DNA from: Cladophialophora immunda
Lineage: Eukaryota > Ascomycota > Eurotiomycetes > Chaetothyriales > Herpotrichiellaceae
Length of the DNA stretch: 64,000 nucleotides
Direction: 5' to 3'
NCBI RefSeq assembly: GCF_000835495.1
Contig: NW_015622541.1
Span: 434,001 to 498,000 of the forward strand
The notes beneath the pieces are model-generated. The model saw only the letters and a list, made by a program, of their open reading frames with translations, did no database searches and had not been told where the DNA came from. The position numbers and the translations under genes are program-made. Shown piece by piece: positions 22,267 through 36,777 of the stretch. Numbering within the stretch: the stretch's first letter is position 1; the number at the start of each line of letters is the position of its first letter.

Positions 22267-22462
22267 TATTAGGGATCCCTCCCTAAATATAATAAACCGG
22301 CTAAGTATAGGCGCTAAGGTTACATAATATATTAGGGGCGCATACTGCGCGTACCCTACTCAAACCCTCTTTAAGGCTTTGAGTCTCTGTATATAGGGCT
22401 AGAGCTATCAGTACTAGGCGTTATTACTTCTATCAACCTATCTATCCACCGCTTCCCTTACA
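22267..22462 (+). repeat. Outer element 3' LTR (196 bp)
   Basis: Partner of 6635-6830, starting TATTAGGGATCC and ending CCCTTACA, with the terminal CA preserved. It is less mutated than the left copy. Confidence 0.92.
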
Positions 22463-22467
22463 TAACC
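22463..22467. repeat. Target site duplication of outer element (right)
   Basis: TAACC directly after the right LTR, identical to 6630-6634. Confidence 0.9.
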
Positions 22468-23496
22468 GTATACATCTTCTCTTCGATAATTTCGCCTTTT
22501 ACCTGCGAACTGAACCCGAGAGTCTATAGTTCTATACGATTTATCGAGAAGATAATACGTATAATATAGGAGTCGATATCTATCGTTATATTTAGGTTCG
22601 TATTTAAGTAACGTACGAGTATAAGCCTATGTTTTTAGAGTAGATATATCTCCTTTTAAGGTTATTAAAACTAAATCTATAATAGTAGAAGGTTTGTAAA
22701 GAGACGAATCTATGTTAGAATCTATATATTATCCTTAAGAAGAATAAGTATGTATAAGAAAAAGAAAGGGAAAGATTTTTAAAGAGCGGTATATACGGTG
22801 TGTGAGGAATGCTAAGTTCTATAATATTTATTTATTTAGTCTCGTTTAACGTCGCTCGAGTCACATCTAAGGTCTCACGTGGACGCCAGCCCTCGCTGGA
22901 AACAATCTACCCTACCTCCTCTTTCCTAATTAGTCAGAATCGGGCTTGTACGTCGTCCAGCCCGCTCCCGACCAATCAGATTCCATGGACTCGGTCCATC
23001 GAAGACTATGTCGACCTGGCCTCAGGTGGTCTCAGCTAGCTACTGCCTCGTCAACACCTCACCATTGTCCTCAGGTTCTATAATATTTATAATACTTATA
23101 ATACTTATAATATACGCTAATACTAGTATTATACTAGTACCTTTCGATACCCGAGGTATCGAAAACCACCCTGCTCCGACTGACCAGCAACGCTACGGTT
23201 CTAGGGCAAATTTGGGCCTCTCAAACAACCGTGAGTGTCCTCTGGTCACTGACTCCGTTTCCATGCTTTACAGGAGACTCTGCCAAAGTTGTGGGTGGCT
23301 AAGCAGCAGCCCGAGGGCGATAGGGAGCTACACCCTTGCTAGAGGCCAAAGTCATGCCCGATAAGCGAGTGAATCAAACTCCAATGGACACATTTCAAGA
23401 GCAATACCGCTCGTCTAATATCTGGATCTTGCGAGGGGTGTTCTTATACCGTGGCGAATCCACTCTGCTCTCTCCAGGGCACTTACTTTCCAGGGC
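22468..23496. other. Intergenic region between transposon and beta-galactosidase
   Basis: The first 340 bp (to about 22805) are still TA-rich and poor in CA/TG like the element, although they lie outside the LTR. Ordinary sequence then resumes. The word GTTCTATAATATTTAT occurs at about 22814 and 23076. At 23076-23125 it leads into TAATACTTA-type short repeats. A perfect hairpin TTTCGATACC-CGA-GGTATCGAAA lies near 23142-23164. Open stretches here lack domains. Confidence 0.55.
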
Positions 23497-27705
<4,209 letters not shown>

Positions 27706-29522
27706 ATGGCATTGAATGCGCAAGAGTCGAAGGTGGTCCTGCACCTCCATGACACTTCGAAAGGGACGGCGCACAGTGAATATGTTGAAGACGTCCAGCC
27801 CGTCAGCCACGCTATCCAGCTGGCTGAAGACATGGCCAACGCCGAGTACCGCCCCTTCAGCCGTTCTATGCTGCGGCTCTACGGCTGCCTGGCCATTGCC
27901 TACCTGTGTGGATGCCTCAACGGGTACGATGGCTCTCTGATGGGCGGTCTCAACGCTATGTCCACGTACCAGAAGTACTTTCACATGTAAGTGTCCATCA
28001 TCTGAGTGATCGTCCACAACGACGGAGATTTGACTCGAATCTGGGGTATTTAGGAAGACGGCTGGGTCAAGCACTGGCCTGGTCTTTGCCATGTATAATA
28101 TTGGATCCATACCGGCCGTTTTCTTCTCCGGTCCCGTCAACGATCACTTCGGCCGTCGAGCGGGCATGTTTACTGGCGCCGTCATCATCATCATTGGCAC
28201 CTGCATCCAGGCTCCCTCGACCAGCCACGCGATGTTCTTGGGGGGCAGATTTGTTCTTGGCTTCGGTGTCAGCTTCTGCTGTGTCAGTGCCCCCTGCTAT
28301 GTCAGTGAAATGGCTCATCCAGTGTGGCGTGGAACCTTGACTGGCCTGTACAACTGCACTTGGTATGTAAGCTCTATTGTCGGTGTCACTTCTTTTTTCT
28401 CTTTTTCTACGTCATCTCTCTGTGTGCCCTGCATCAGAGAATCGGTGCTGAATTCAATATAGGTATATTGGCTCGATTGTCGCCAGCTGGACCATTTATG
28501 GATCCTCAAAGATACGCCACAGCTATGGCTTCCGCATCCCTATCTGGTGTCAACTTCTGTCCTCCGTCGTTGTGGCGGCGGGCGTTTTCTTCCTCCCAGA
28601 ATCCCCTCGGTGGCTCATGGCGCATGACAGACAAGACGAGGCGATCAAAGTCCTGGCGAGGTATCACGGCGAGGGCTCCGAGAACCACCCCGTGGTAAAA
28701 CTGCAGCTTGGAGAGATGCGCCACCAAATCAGTACCGATGCCTCGGACAAGACATGGTGGGACTATCGGGGCTTGTTCAACACACATTCCGCTCGTCGCC
28801 GCCTCATCTGTGTTCTCGGCATGGCTTGCTTCGGTCAGCTGTCGGGCAATTCCATCACCTCCTACTACCTGCCGGTGATGCTCCAGAACGCGGGCATTGC
28901 GTCCGAGAACACGCAGCTGATTCTCAACGGCATCTACCCTGTCATCTGCTTCGTCGCCGCCATCGTGGGTGCTAGGCTCCTCGATGTCTGGGGCCGCCGG
29001 CCGATGTTGCTGTACAGCACGGTCTTTTGCTCGGTGTGCTTCGCAATCATCACCGGCACATCAAAGCTGGCGACAGAGCGACCAGATGATGCCTCGGCCG
29101 CCAACGCCACAATCGCTTTCATTTATGTCTTTGGCATTGTGTTCTCATTTGCTTGGACTCCGCAGCAATCAGCCTACATTGCCGAGACTTTGGACACAAC
29201 GACTCGTGCGAAGGGCACGGCCCTCGGCAACCTGGCCTCATCGATCTCGAGCACCGTCATCCAGTACTCTTCCGGCCCTGCATTTGCCAACATCAGATAT
29301 TACTTCTACCTCGTCTTTGTCTTTTGGGACCTCGTTGAGTGGTCGGTTATGTACTTCTTCTTTCCCGAGACCAAAGACCGGACCCTCGAGGAACTGGCCG
29401 AAGTCTTCGAGGCTCCAAACCCGGTCAAAAAATCACTGGAGAAGAGGAGTGCAGCAACGGTCTTGAACACTTTAGATGTCAAAGGCCATGCAGTTGTCAT
29501 GCAGGGAGAGGAGAAAGTGTAG
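27706..29522 (+). CDS. MFS sugar transporter, lactose permease-like
   Basis: Sugar porter family member of the major facilitator superfamily, likely importing lactose across the plasma membrane for the adjacent beta-galactosidase. Three exons (27706-27986, 28054-28362, 28463-29522) give 549 aa. Family signatures: [10 protein letters not shown] in TM1, DHFGRRAGM between TM2 and TM3, [12 protein letters not shown], the PESPRWL motif after TM6, DVWGRRPM between TM8 and TM9, and [11 protein letters not shown] after TM12. It has the long hydrophilic N terminus and central loop typical of Lac12/LacpA-type porters. Substrate is inferred from sequence style and from the divergent beta-galactosidase; other disaccharides or galactosides are possible. 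Confidence 0.9.
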
Positions 29523-30301
29523 AAGATACCATCCCGAATGTGGTTGAAATGGCGTGAGCTATCCATTGGGAAGCTAAATCTGAAAAAATCCGAAAGTGGC
29601 TTTCGGCAGTTCGCCTGCGTGGGAAATCTGTGAGGCAGAGGGATTTCGGGTTGTACCTGGCGATTCTCACTTGTTGGCTGTTTTCTTTTCTTGAATATCC
29701 CTTTCATGCTTCCTGATGCTCACCGGATCCAAAGGTGAGCCATACACTTCCTCAGCACTGATGGGATTGCTCAGACAATCAGCCAGAGGAGCCATAGTCC
29801 GCGCCAAAGTAAATAGACTGCTCGGATTTCAATGGCCAAGATGACTTTCCATATATCGAGTTCGGTGACATCTTCCCCATGTGACCTTCTCTCATGTTCA
29901 CACACTATGCTTCTTCATGGCCAATTTGGCAGCCTATGGGTAGGAGATTCCTGTCAGCAAGAGAATTAGCGTGCTCGATTCGCTTCGCATACGAGGCACC
30001 AGCTCCCAGGGTCTTCAATTGACAATGTATTAAAATCAGCAGATCATACTCATGTGAACTTGACCTATCTTTCCGTCAAAGAGGTCCCGTGTCCCATACC
30101 CGCGCGGACTGGCATTTTAGTTGTTGGCCTCACGGAATGTCACTGATACAATTAAAAGTATTTCAGGGACGTTCTCTTCTTCTGAACCATCTCTTGTGAC
30201 GAGATCCTGAATGCTACATGGGCATAGCAAGAGGTCCTAGAGTGACTGTCAAGTTGGGTAACAATCCTGAGGATAGTCCCCTCCAGATGCATCAGTGCAT
30301 C
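29523..30301. other. Intergenic region between convergent genes
   Basis: About 780 bp between the permease stop and the end of the Zn2Cys6 gene, both pointing inward. No RNA gene or ORF is supported. Confidence 0.5.
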
Positions 30302-32503
30302 TCACTGCTCGCCTTTAATCAGCCTGTCGGTGACCTCAATCCACCGAATGGCCTGTTTCACACTGGGTGATGGTGGCTCGCCCGGTATGGTGATCCATTT
30401 GGATAGAAGGCTCTGAAGATGCGATCCCAGCATGGTGACTTCAGGATATATATATTGTTGCACCCCGGGAATTCGGCATCCCGCCAGTAAAACCAGCATT
30501 GCTCCTGCCATGCTGGTGGCAAGTTAGTATGTTCAGATATGAGGAAACATTATTCCACGGCGAGACTCACGACAGCGAACAAATCCAGGTATCCACGAAA
30601 ACAGTATGTGGAAAGCTTCGCAGATTGAGGATGTGCTCGATACAAGCATCCAGACACTTCTTGCATTTCTCCCAACCTTCCTGATCAACGCGCCCGGACG
30701 GATTGAGCATCTGCATTAGGTACGGTCTGTAGATCACGCTGCGACAAGTGAGGTATCTCTGCCTGAGAAAACCAGCCTGCGAATTCGGGGCCGGCTCCTT
30801 ATTGAGAGTGAAGCTGAATACTGGAGGGAGTAGCCGGCGCCAGTCTTCGAGCTGGTGATCAAGCTCGGTAACCATATGGGGAAAGCGCCGGTCATCCAGA
30901 CTTGCACCTGTATCTTTGCTATATAGAAGATGGTGGACCCGATTGAGGAGCCGACGCATGGAGAGACAGGCTAGGAAGTACATAGCCGAGTGCTCTTCAT
31001 CTTCGACGGTAGTGTGCGTATGGAACTGACCTGGCAGAGGGACTGAGGATTCCATGTCCGAGATACCAGAAAGGGGCAGGGCGGACAGTTCGGCGATGTA
31101 GTCGCTGTCGCGGGTTCTGAGCGAGATAGACATGACATAGGGGGTTTGGTGGCTCACGAACCTTTCCAGAATGAAGCAGGACCAGAAAATTCGGTGAATA
31201 CACTCTTGTTCATCTTGAGAAATTCCGGCCGGCCTGTACGCCAGAAGCACTCGGCACTTGGTGGCGGCTGCGTCGATAAAAGACCATGCCTGAAGAGGCC
31301 TCTGAGAAAAGGCAAAGTAGAAACTGCAAATATTAGTTCGAGATCGACCACTAAATTGGTAGAATTTACGCGGTGAATAAGAGACAATGCAACGCAGCCC
31401 TGCTGACTTCCTGGTGCGGAATATGCATTCTGTTCATTGCACAGTCGAAATACATTTCTCCCATCTTCTTCCTCCGAGGCAGAGAATTCGTATCTCCTTC
31501 CAGATCATCCCGTAATGTGGACACTGTGAATTCGCAGGCACAGCTTAGAGCCATGACTAGAAGGGCCAGGCAGGAGTTACAATCGTTGCTCAAGCGGCCC
31601 GTAGACAGCTTGTCCTTTAGTTGATCTAGCATGCCTTTTGACATGGTCGGGTACCAGAAGTTGATATTTTGCTCGAACGCCATAGTTATGGCTTCGATCT
31701 CGCCGATACTGATGAATGGGAGCACAGGTGAGAGCTCCATACCAGCCGAAGGTGCTCGGCCTTGTTCTAAGTTGAAAATGGATACTCTTTCGGCTTCGCG
31801 GAGGAGCGGGTAGCAGTCAAAATGGGGCCATGCCAGGATATTTTCCGTGGTTGAGATGTGCAATGGAGATAGGCTTGCATTTTGAACGCTGTGCAGCCAT
31901 TTCTGCAATGGGACTTCAACGGTGTCCCGTTGGTTTGTGGGCATAGAATAGGGAGCACTCGCGGAGGGCATGTCACCATTTGGAGATTGGAACCCGGCGC
32001 GGTGAGAAGAGTCGATCTGGTTACGTCTGAGATGGTGTCCGCGTCGGGGTGGCGGGGTAGGTGAGACTGACGATGCACGTATCTCTTTGTTTGAGCAACC
32101 TCTCCACGCGCAACACAGCTGCCAGGATCAGATCACTTTTACCTTTCCTAAGGGTTCCCGTGTAAGACATGATGACACGATAAGTCCGGAGTGCTTACGA
32201 AGGAGCCTCCATTTCATATGTACATTCCCAGTCAGTCGTGCGACAAGTCGCACACGGCGTCTGTCCGTCACACCTGGAAATAACACATCAAGGACCGAAT
32301 TTTAGATGACGGCAGTTTTCCTCACCGCGTTTTCCGCGAACGACAGCGGTCACACTCTAACATTAGCACGCTTTGCCCTTTCTAAGGCAACAAGGAGCCC
32401 TTACAGCGTGTGCGGTTCGTCTTCTCTTGCGTCGAGTCGTCTGTGTCTGCTCTTGATCTCCGGATTGATCAGAGTAGTGGTCTTCAGAGTCGAACTCGGC
32501 CAT
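30302..32503 (-). CDS. Zn2Cys6 transcription factor with fungal-specific regulatory domain
   Basis: Nuclear DNA-binding regulator in at least six exons. The start MAEFDSEDHYSD at 32503 is followed by a basic stretch TTRRKRRRTAHA. After an intron comes the binuclear zinc cluster, split over two exons: CDRCRSRKTRC then DGQTPCATC and C after six residues, with perfect C-x2-C-x6-C-x5-C-x2-C-x6-C spacing. The middle region (31971-31366, NFWYPTMSK, ALLVMALSCACEF) and the 31250-30567 exon (HRIFWSCFILERF) belong to the fungal_trans domain. The last exon reads MAGAMLVLLAGCRIPGV to the stop at 30302. The exon between the zinc cluster and 31971 is uncertain. As neighbour of the lactose genes it could control them, but that is inference. 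Confidence 0.85.
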
Positions 32504-33271
32504 TGTGTCGGAGGTCCGGTGGCATGACACCTGCAATGGGAACGCGAGACGTTCTTTCGACCGGCCGTGGGGGAAGGGAAATTGCAACAAATAGCTCTCT
32601 GCTGTTCCAGCTGTTTCCTTCGCGTAGACCTCTTCAATGTGAATATAGTGGGATCACCAGATGAGCAGGCCTGGAAATGGACATTCCCACAAGAGCCTTG
32701 ATTGGACGTCGACATGCGGTGGGCAGCAGAGGTTCGATCCGGGTTGGAGTGTCGTGAGTGTCTTCGAACACAATGTGAAGACTCAGGGCACGTGTATGGA
32801 CTAGCTTTGTTTGGGGAGAAAGTTCGCTGCTTTAACCGGGGTCAGACGACGGCACAGATCACGTGTGCTGCAGCCACATTTCCAGAATACGAGTACGTCG
32901 TATCGCCAACCTGTCCTGCACTTGGGTGTTGTACAGTTACGAGCAAAGCGCTGCTAGGGCCTCCAGCCTGTGCCTGAAGTGTCCAAATGGAAGATCGTTG
33001 GGCGAACTGCAACCAGGCTCCAGAAACTCTTTCTCAGCCTCCTACGTCTTAGGGGTGGATGGAGTGCGCCTTGTCGATCATCCCGGCTCGGCGGCCAACA
33101 AGGTTGTGAAGGGAAAGAGAGGTATATAACGAGACAAGAAACCCTTCTTTGCGAGTTGAAAGAAAGAGGGGAACAGAAAACCCTTTCGCAGGAGGACTCC
33201 CGTTCTTCCTGAGGTAAATCTACTCTTTGAGACAGGCCCATCTACACACTTCGTTCAAGGTCCTGGGCAAA
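32504..33271. promoter_or_regulatory. Divergent promoter region with TATA element for the 33272 gene
   Basis: Lies between a leftward regulator and a rightward gene. A TATATAA sequence at 33123-33129 sits about 145 bp before the ATG at 33272, a usual place for a core promoter in filamentous fungi. No ORF with an ATG and a domain is seen. Confidence 0.5.
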
Positions 33272-34156
33272 ATGGATTCGAAGCTCGATGTCCCCCACTC
33301 TCAACGGCAGGACGAATCCGACGTCTCTGAGGACTATGACGTCCCCCCACCTGCGTATCGCAGGAACTCGGAGTCTTCCACGGAACGCTCTCTGTACGAC
33401 GAGAAGGACCAGGCGCTGTTCGCAGGTGGTCCAGCGAGCTCGGCCAGCCACGTCCGGGAATACGGATGGTATCACCCTAAGGTCCTGACGCGGGGGCTGG
33501 TCATCACGGATGCCGCGGCATCGACGCCCACGAGCAAAGCGCCGCTGTACTACGTCGAGGTGTCCGAGTTCGCGCTCAAGAAGCCCGATGTGATCCTACA
33601 CGCGCTGCCGCCGACCATGGGCACGACCAACGACCTCGAGCACCTGGCCAACACGGGCGAATCGGCGCCCATGGCCGGGGTCGCGCACTTCCCCAAGTTC
33701 TCGCGCCACATCAAGGTCGGTCTGGGCGACCCGTCCTCCGGCACCGAGGCCATGACCTACGTCGAGGTGCGCAACGCCAACCTGGTGACCCACGGCGAGT
33801 ACCACATGTCGCTGGACGGGCGGTCCTACGCATGGAAGCGCACGCACGCGGCCTCGGCGGGCGTCGAGGGCGGCAGCGCCACTCGCATGATGCACTGGGA
33901 GAGCTTCCAGCTCGTCGACATGGGCACCAACGAGGTCGTCGCGGTGTTCTTGGACAACAAGTTCAAGAGCTGGAAGAAGAAGGGCAAGTTGCGCATCTTC
34001 AGGGACTTTGAAACAGCCCGGGCAGACCAACCGGAGGAAACCCAGCGGCTCAAATTGCTCATCTTCGTGAGCATTGCGGCGATCCTGGAGAAGGCTCGCC
34101 GGAGGGCGAATAGGAGACGCAATAACGGCGGCGGCGGCGGCGGTGGTGGTCCATGA
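33272..34156 (+). CDS. Conserved fungal protein of unknown function
   Basis: Single-exon, 294 aa. ATG at 33272 has a strong context (CAAAATGG); the frame opens slightly upstream without a better start. The first 60 residues are acidic and low in complexity with a PPPAYRR motif. The core (about 75-245) is a beta-rich, well-ordered sequence with LYYVEVSEFALKKPDVILHA, VAHFPKFSRHIKVGLGD, YVEVRNANLVTHGEY and RMMHWESFQLVD. It recalls the tubby/LURP-one-like barrel found in many fungal hypothetical proteins, but I do not claim that fold. The tail has a hydrophobic run LKLLIFVSIAAILEKA, then RRRANRRR and nine Gly encoded by GGC/GGT repeats. That tail could be a membrane anchor with a basic end. Confidence 0.8.
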   Translation: MDSKLDVPHSQRQDESDVSEDYDVPPPAYRRNSESSTERSLYDEKDQALFAGGPASSASHVREYGWYHPKVLTRGLVITDAAASTPTSKAPLYYVEVSEFALKKPDVILHALPPTMGTTNDLEHLANTGESAPMAGVAHFPKFSRHIKVGLGDPSSGTEAMTYVEVRNANLVTHGEYHMSLDGRSYAWKRTHAASAGVEGGSATRMMHWESFQLVDMGTNEVVAVFLDNKFKSWKKKGKLRIFRDFETARADQPEETQRLKLLIFVSIAAILEKARRRANRRRNNGGGGGGGGP

Positions 34157-34500
34157 AGGAGGTAGAGACGACTAGATTCAATGGTGTATCGTGAGAGCCC
34201 TAGTGTTGATGTGGGAGGGATGTAAAGCATAAACATTCATTCAGGTCGAGATATGCTACGAGAGACAAAGCAGAGCATTAAAGGCATTCGCTCCAGCCTG
34301 GTAGATAGGTATACAAACCTGCGCTACAAGAGAGATTCATCGCTAGTATTGCAGCCAGAGTATAGAAACACTACAGTCTAGCCTGTATCCGGAGTTTCCT
34401 AGCTGAAAATTTTATGGTCCTGTCTATATTTGTAAGAGGAGAAAGGTAGTGTAGATTCCCCGTCAGTTCAAGAAAGCGTTCAACGTGCCCGCCCTGCCGC

Positions 34501-36165
34501 TCAACGGCCAGACGATTCAAAGATATTCAGTCCCTGTTCGACGGTAAAAACCTCGTTCATCATGTCATATATCCGCCGCGATCTCTGACGGATATCCTGG
34601 GTCGACAGCGTGCCATCCTCACAGACGTAGTAGTCGATTTGTTGCGCGGGCACCCATTCGAAGTAGACGTTGCGCACAGTCACCATTTTATCCCATAGAG
34701 GGGAGGAGGACTGCTGCCGTAACATCTCCCAGCTGCTGGTGAGCTCGGTCGTGTCGTTGTCCTCTTCCGGATGATCCTCCGCCGCTCCGGGAGTGGCAAT
34801 CTTCTCACTTTCGCTGATGCATACCACTGCAGCCTTGCCACTCGTGACTGCTTTGCTGACCAGGGCGGCTGCCAGAGAGCCCGTCTTGTTGCTCACGTCA
34901 CCCGCTTCTGAAATGCGATCGGCACCGATAACGACGAGATCGATGTCCTTGCTTAGTACGCCGACAGAGGCATCGCTCGCGAGAATTATCCGCAGACGAT
35001 CGTCAATGGGGGAACCTGTGGTGCCAGCATCACGGCGTCTCTGGGCTTCTTCCGTCAATACCTTGGCAAAATTCGCGCCTTCATTCAAGGGGCGGGATTC
35101 GAGGATGTGCAGTTCCATCGACAACGACTCGTCGGCATCGAGGGCATGTAGGACCGCAGCTTTGATAGTCGAAGACAAACTCAGGGTCAGAATTTTGACC
35201 CGCCCCTTCTCACCTGCGTGGGCCTGAGCACTGGAGCCGAATTTCTCCTGTAGGAATTTCGAGAACTGGTGACTCACTTGTTTGGATATGTCGCCTCGTT
35301 TAGCGACAGAGGCCTCAAGGCTTTGTCTGACTCTGTCGAGGAAGTCTGGTAGTGGAGGGTCGATGTGAGCCTTTGCTTCTTTCAGGGCCATAGCAACGGC
35401 ATTGGATATCGCCGCCGCCATGCTTGGTCGTCCGTTGAAGGCGAGATGGAATGCCTGGCGTTGAAATCCCTTCCACCACTCATTGGCGTCTCGGGATCGC
35501 TGCGTCTGCTGGTCATGTTCGACGATCTTGATCAATGACTTTACCGCCATAGTGGCCAATTCCCTCGCACCGTGTGAATGGTCCAGTCGGAGTTCTTCGA
35601 GTCCTTGGAATAAGATGCTGTCGGGGTCGACCCAGACCTGCCCGAGCGTCACCTCCAGTCTGGGCACGCAATCATCCAAGATCTTGCCACTGAGGACGTC
35701 GTCGACACGCTGCCACTGGCAGCCTAGGTGCTCAAAGTTCATGTGGAGGCCCAGCTTCTCGACGTCGTTGTCGTAGTCGGCGGTCTCCTTGGTCAGGCGG
35801 AACGCAAACGGCCAGACCTTCCAGATGCGCCCCTTGACCTGGCGCTCACCTTCGCCGACCACCACGACTTTCTGATCCGTGAACTCGAACCCGGCACCTC
35901 GTCTCCATAGCTCAATCTGCTGGGGGCCGAAGGAAGTCTCTTCTTTCAGTTCGCGCCAGGCGGCATGGAGAGGGGACTTGTCATATGTCTCGACCGACCC
36001 GGCAATGGGCGCAAGCTTCCTCCGATACGTGCTGACCTTGTCAGAACGGCGGAATAGAAGGACTCTATAGGGCTTGGTGGCGTATGGTTGATGGGGGAAT
36101 AGGAGGACCGACACGACTGTGCGCCGCTCAAGGTTTTGTCCGGCTGCGGCGAGTGTTTGAGCCAT
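34501..36165 (-). CDS. Nudix hydrolase / eIF2B-alpha-like fusion protein
   Basis: Single-exon, 554 aa, with two enzyme-type domains. Residues about 15-200 form a Nudix domain; the box lies at 56-77 with GSVE, then RELKEET, four residues longer than the standard GX5EX7REUXEE spacing. Residues about 215-545 belong to the eIF2B alpha/beta/delta and sugar-phosphate isomerase superfamily: RPSMAAAISNAV (from 246), ESRPLNEG (from 356), GADRISEAGDVSNKTGS (from 414) and a YYVCEDG-type C terminus. Archaeal ribose-1,5-bisphosphate isomerase and methylthioribose-1-phosphate isomerase share this fold and the GADR Asp. This suggests a metabolic enzyme that hydrolyses a nucleotide sugar and isomerises the product rather than a translation factor, though the substrate is unknown. 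The fusion recurs in ascomycetes as far as I recall. Confidence 0.88.
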   Translation of the reverse strand: MAQTLAAAGQNLERRTVVSVLLFPHQPYATKPYRVLLFRRSDKVSTYRRKLAPIAGSVETYDKSPLHAAWRELKEETSFGPQQIELWRRGAGFEFTDQKVVVVGEGERQVKGRIWKVWPFAFRLTKETADYDNDVEKLGLHMNFEHLGCQWQRVDDVLSGKILDDCVPRLEVTLGQVWVDPDSILFQGLEELRLDHSHGARELATMAVKSLIKIVEHDQQTQRSRDANEWWKGFQRQAFHLAFNGRPSMAAAISNAVAMALKEAKAHIDPPLPDFLDRVRQSLEASVAKRGDISKQVSHQFSKFLQEKFGSSAQAHAGEKGRVKILTLSLSSTIKAAVLHALDADESLSMELHILESRPLNEGANFAKVLTEEAQRRRDAGTTGSPIDDRLRIILASDASVGVLSKDIDLVVIGADRISEAGDVSNKTGSLAAALVSKAVTSGKAAVVCISESEKIATPGAAEDHPEEDNDTTELTSSWEMLRQQSSSPLWDKMVTVRNVYFEWVPAQQIDYYVCEDGTLSTQDIRQRSRRIYDMMNEVFTVEQGLNIFESSGR

Positions 36166-36777
36166 GCTCGATAGTTGACACAGCCAGGAGGACTCTTAGT
36201 TCATTGTTAGGGACAAATTGATGAGGGAGTCCGAATCGATACCAGTCAGGGGGTGTACGTAGGTATGTAAGGGCATCGACACACCTCTAGACTGCAATGG
36301 GTTCGTGTCACACCATCGGCGAAATCTCTCAGACTGTGACGTGCGATTCTCCCGCCAACCAGCTGCGACTTGTCCGAAATCATCCGAGTGGAAAGATGCG
36401 CCTCGCCAACCCATGCGCTGCATTAGAGACTCCCACCACCAATGGTTTTTAAGGACTACATGCAATGCGAAGGGATAATGTCCGTCTCTTCAAGTCGATG
36501 AATCCATCTGTTGTGAATGACTGTATCAACATTGAAGTATTCAAGAGTACCAAGTGCAAAGACTGCCTGCGCGGAGTTCCAGCTGCGGACTTATCATCTG
36601 ACAACACCCAGCGACACTGACTCTTTCGTGTTAAACGAGTACAGCTTCAGCTTCAACATGCATTCTGTAACAAGAGATTTCGAGTCCATTGGCTCGCCCT
36701 TCACTAACGCTGCCCCCAACTCCTCGCCCTTGAGTGATGAGCTAAGAGCCATCGTCGGTGCTAATAGAACCTCCTCC
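36166..36777. other. Intergenic region
   Basis: Between the Nudix/eIF2B-like gene start and the 3' end of the sugar transporter, both on the - strand. Open stretches on either strand lack domains. Confidence 0.5.

Larger units (their letters stand above)
6630..22467 (+). mobile_element. Outer LTR retrotransposon (Ty3/gypsy chromovirus type), RIP-mutated and split by a nested element
   Basis: The element is bounded by two 196-bp direct repeats (6635-6830 and 22267-22462). These are flanked by identical 5-bp target duplications TAACC at 6630-6634 and 22463-22467. The + strand order is LTR, gag-like frame (about 6960-7960), integrase zinc and catalytic domains (about 7960-8640), a nested element (8655-20397), the rest of the integrase and a chromodomain (20402-20890), about 1.3 kb of untranslated sequence, a purine tract, then LTR. 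Without the insert it is about 4.1 kb. I find no protease, reverse transcriptase or RNase H between gag and integrase, so it looks like an internally deleted, non-autonomous derivative. CA and TG are almost absent and TA is very frequent, as expected from RIP. Confidence 0.93.

Noticed and set aside
6635..22462. CRISPR-like or bacterial mobile element
   Set aside because: Direct repeats are LTRs with target duplications in a eukaryotic setting; there are no regularly spaced short repeats.
32730..32742. GGTTCGATCC resembling a tRNA B box
   Set aside because: Flanking bases do not form a T stem and no A box or acceptor stem is found.
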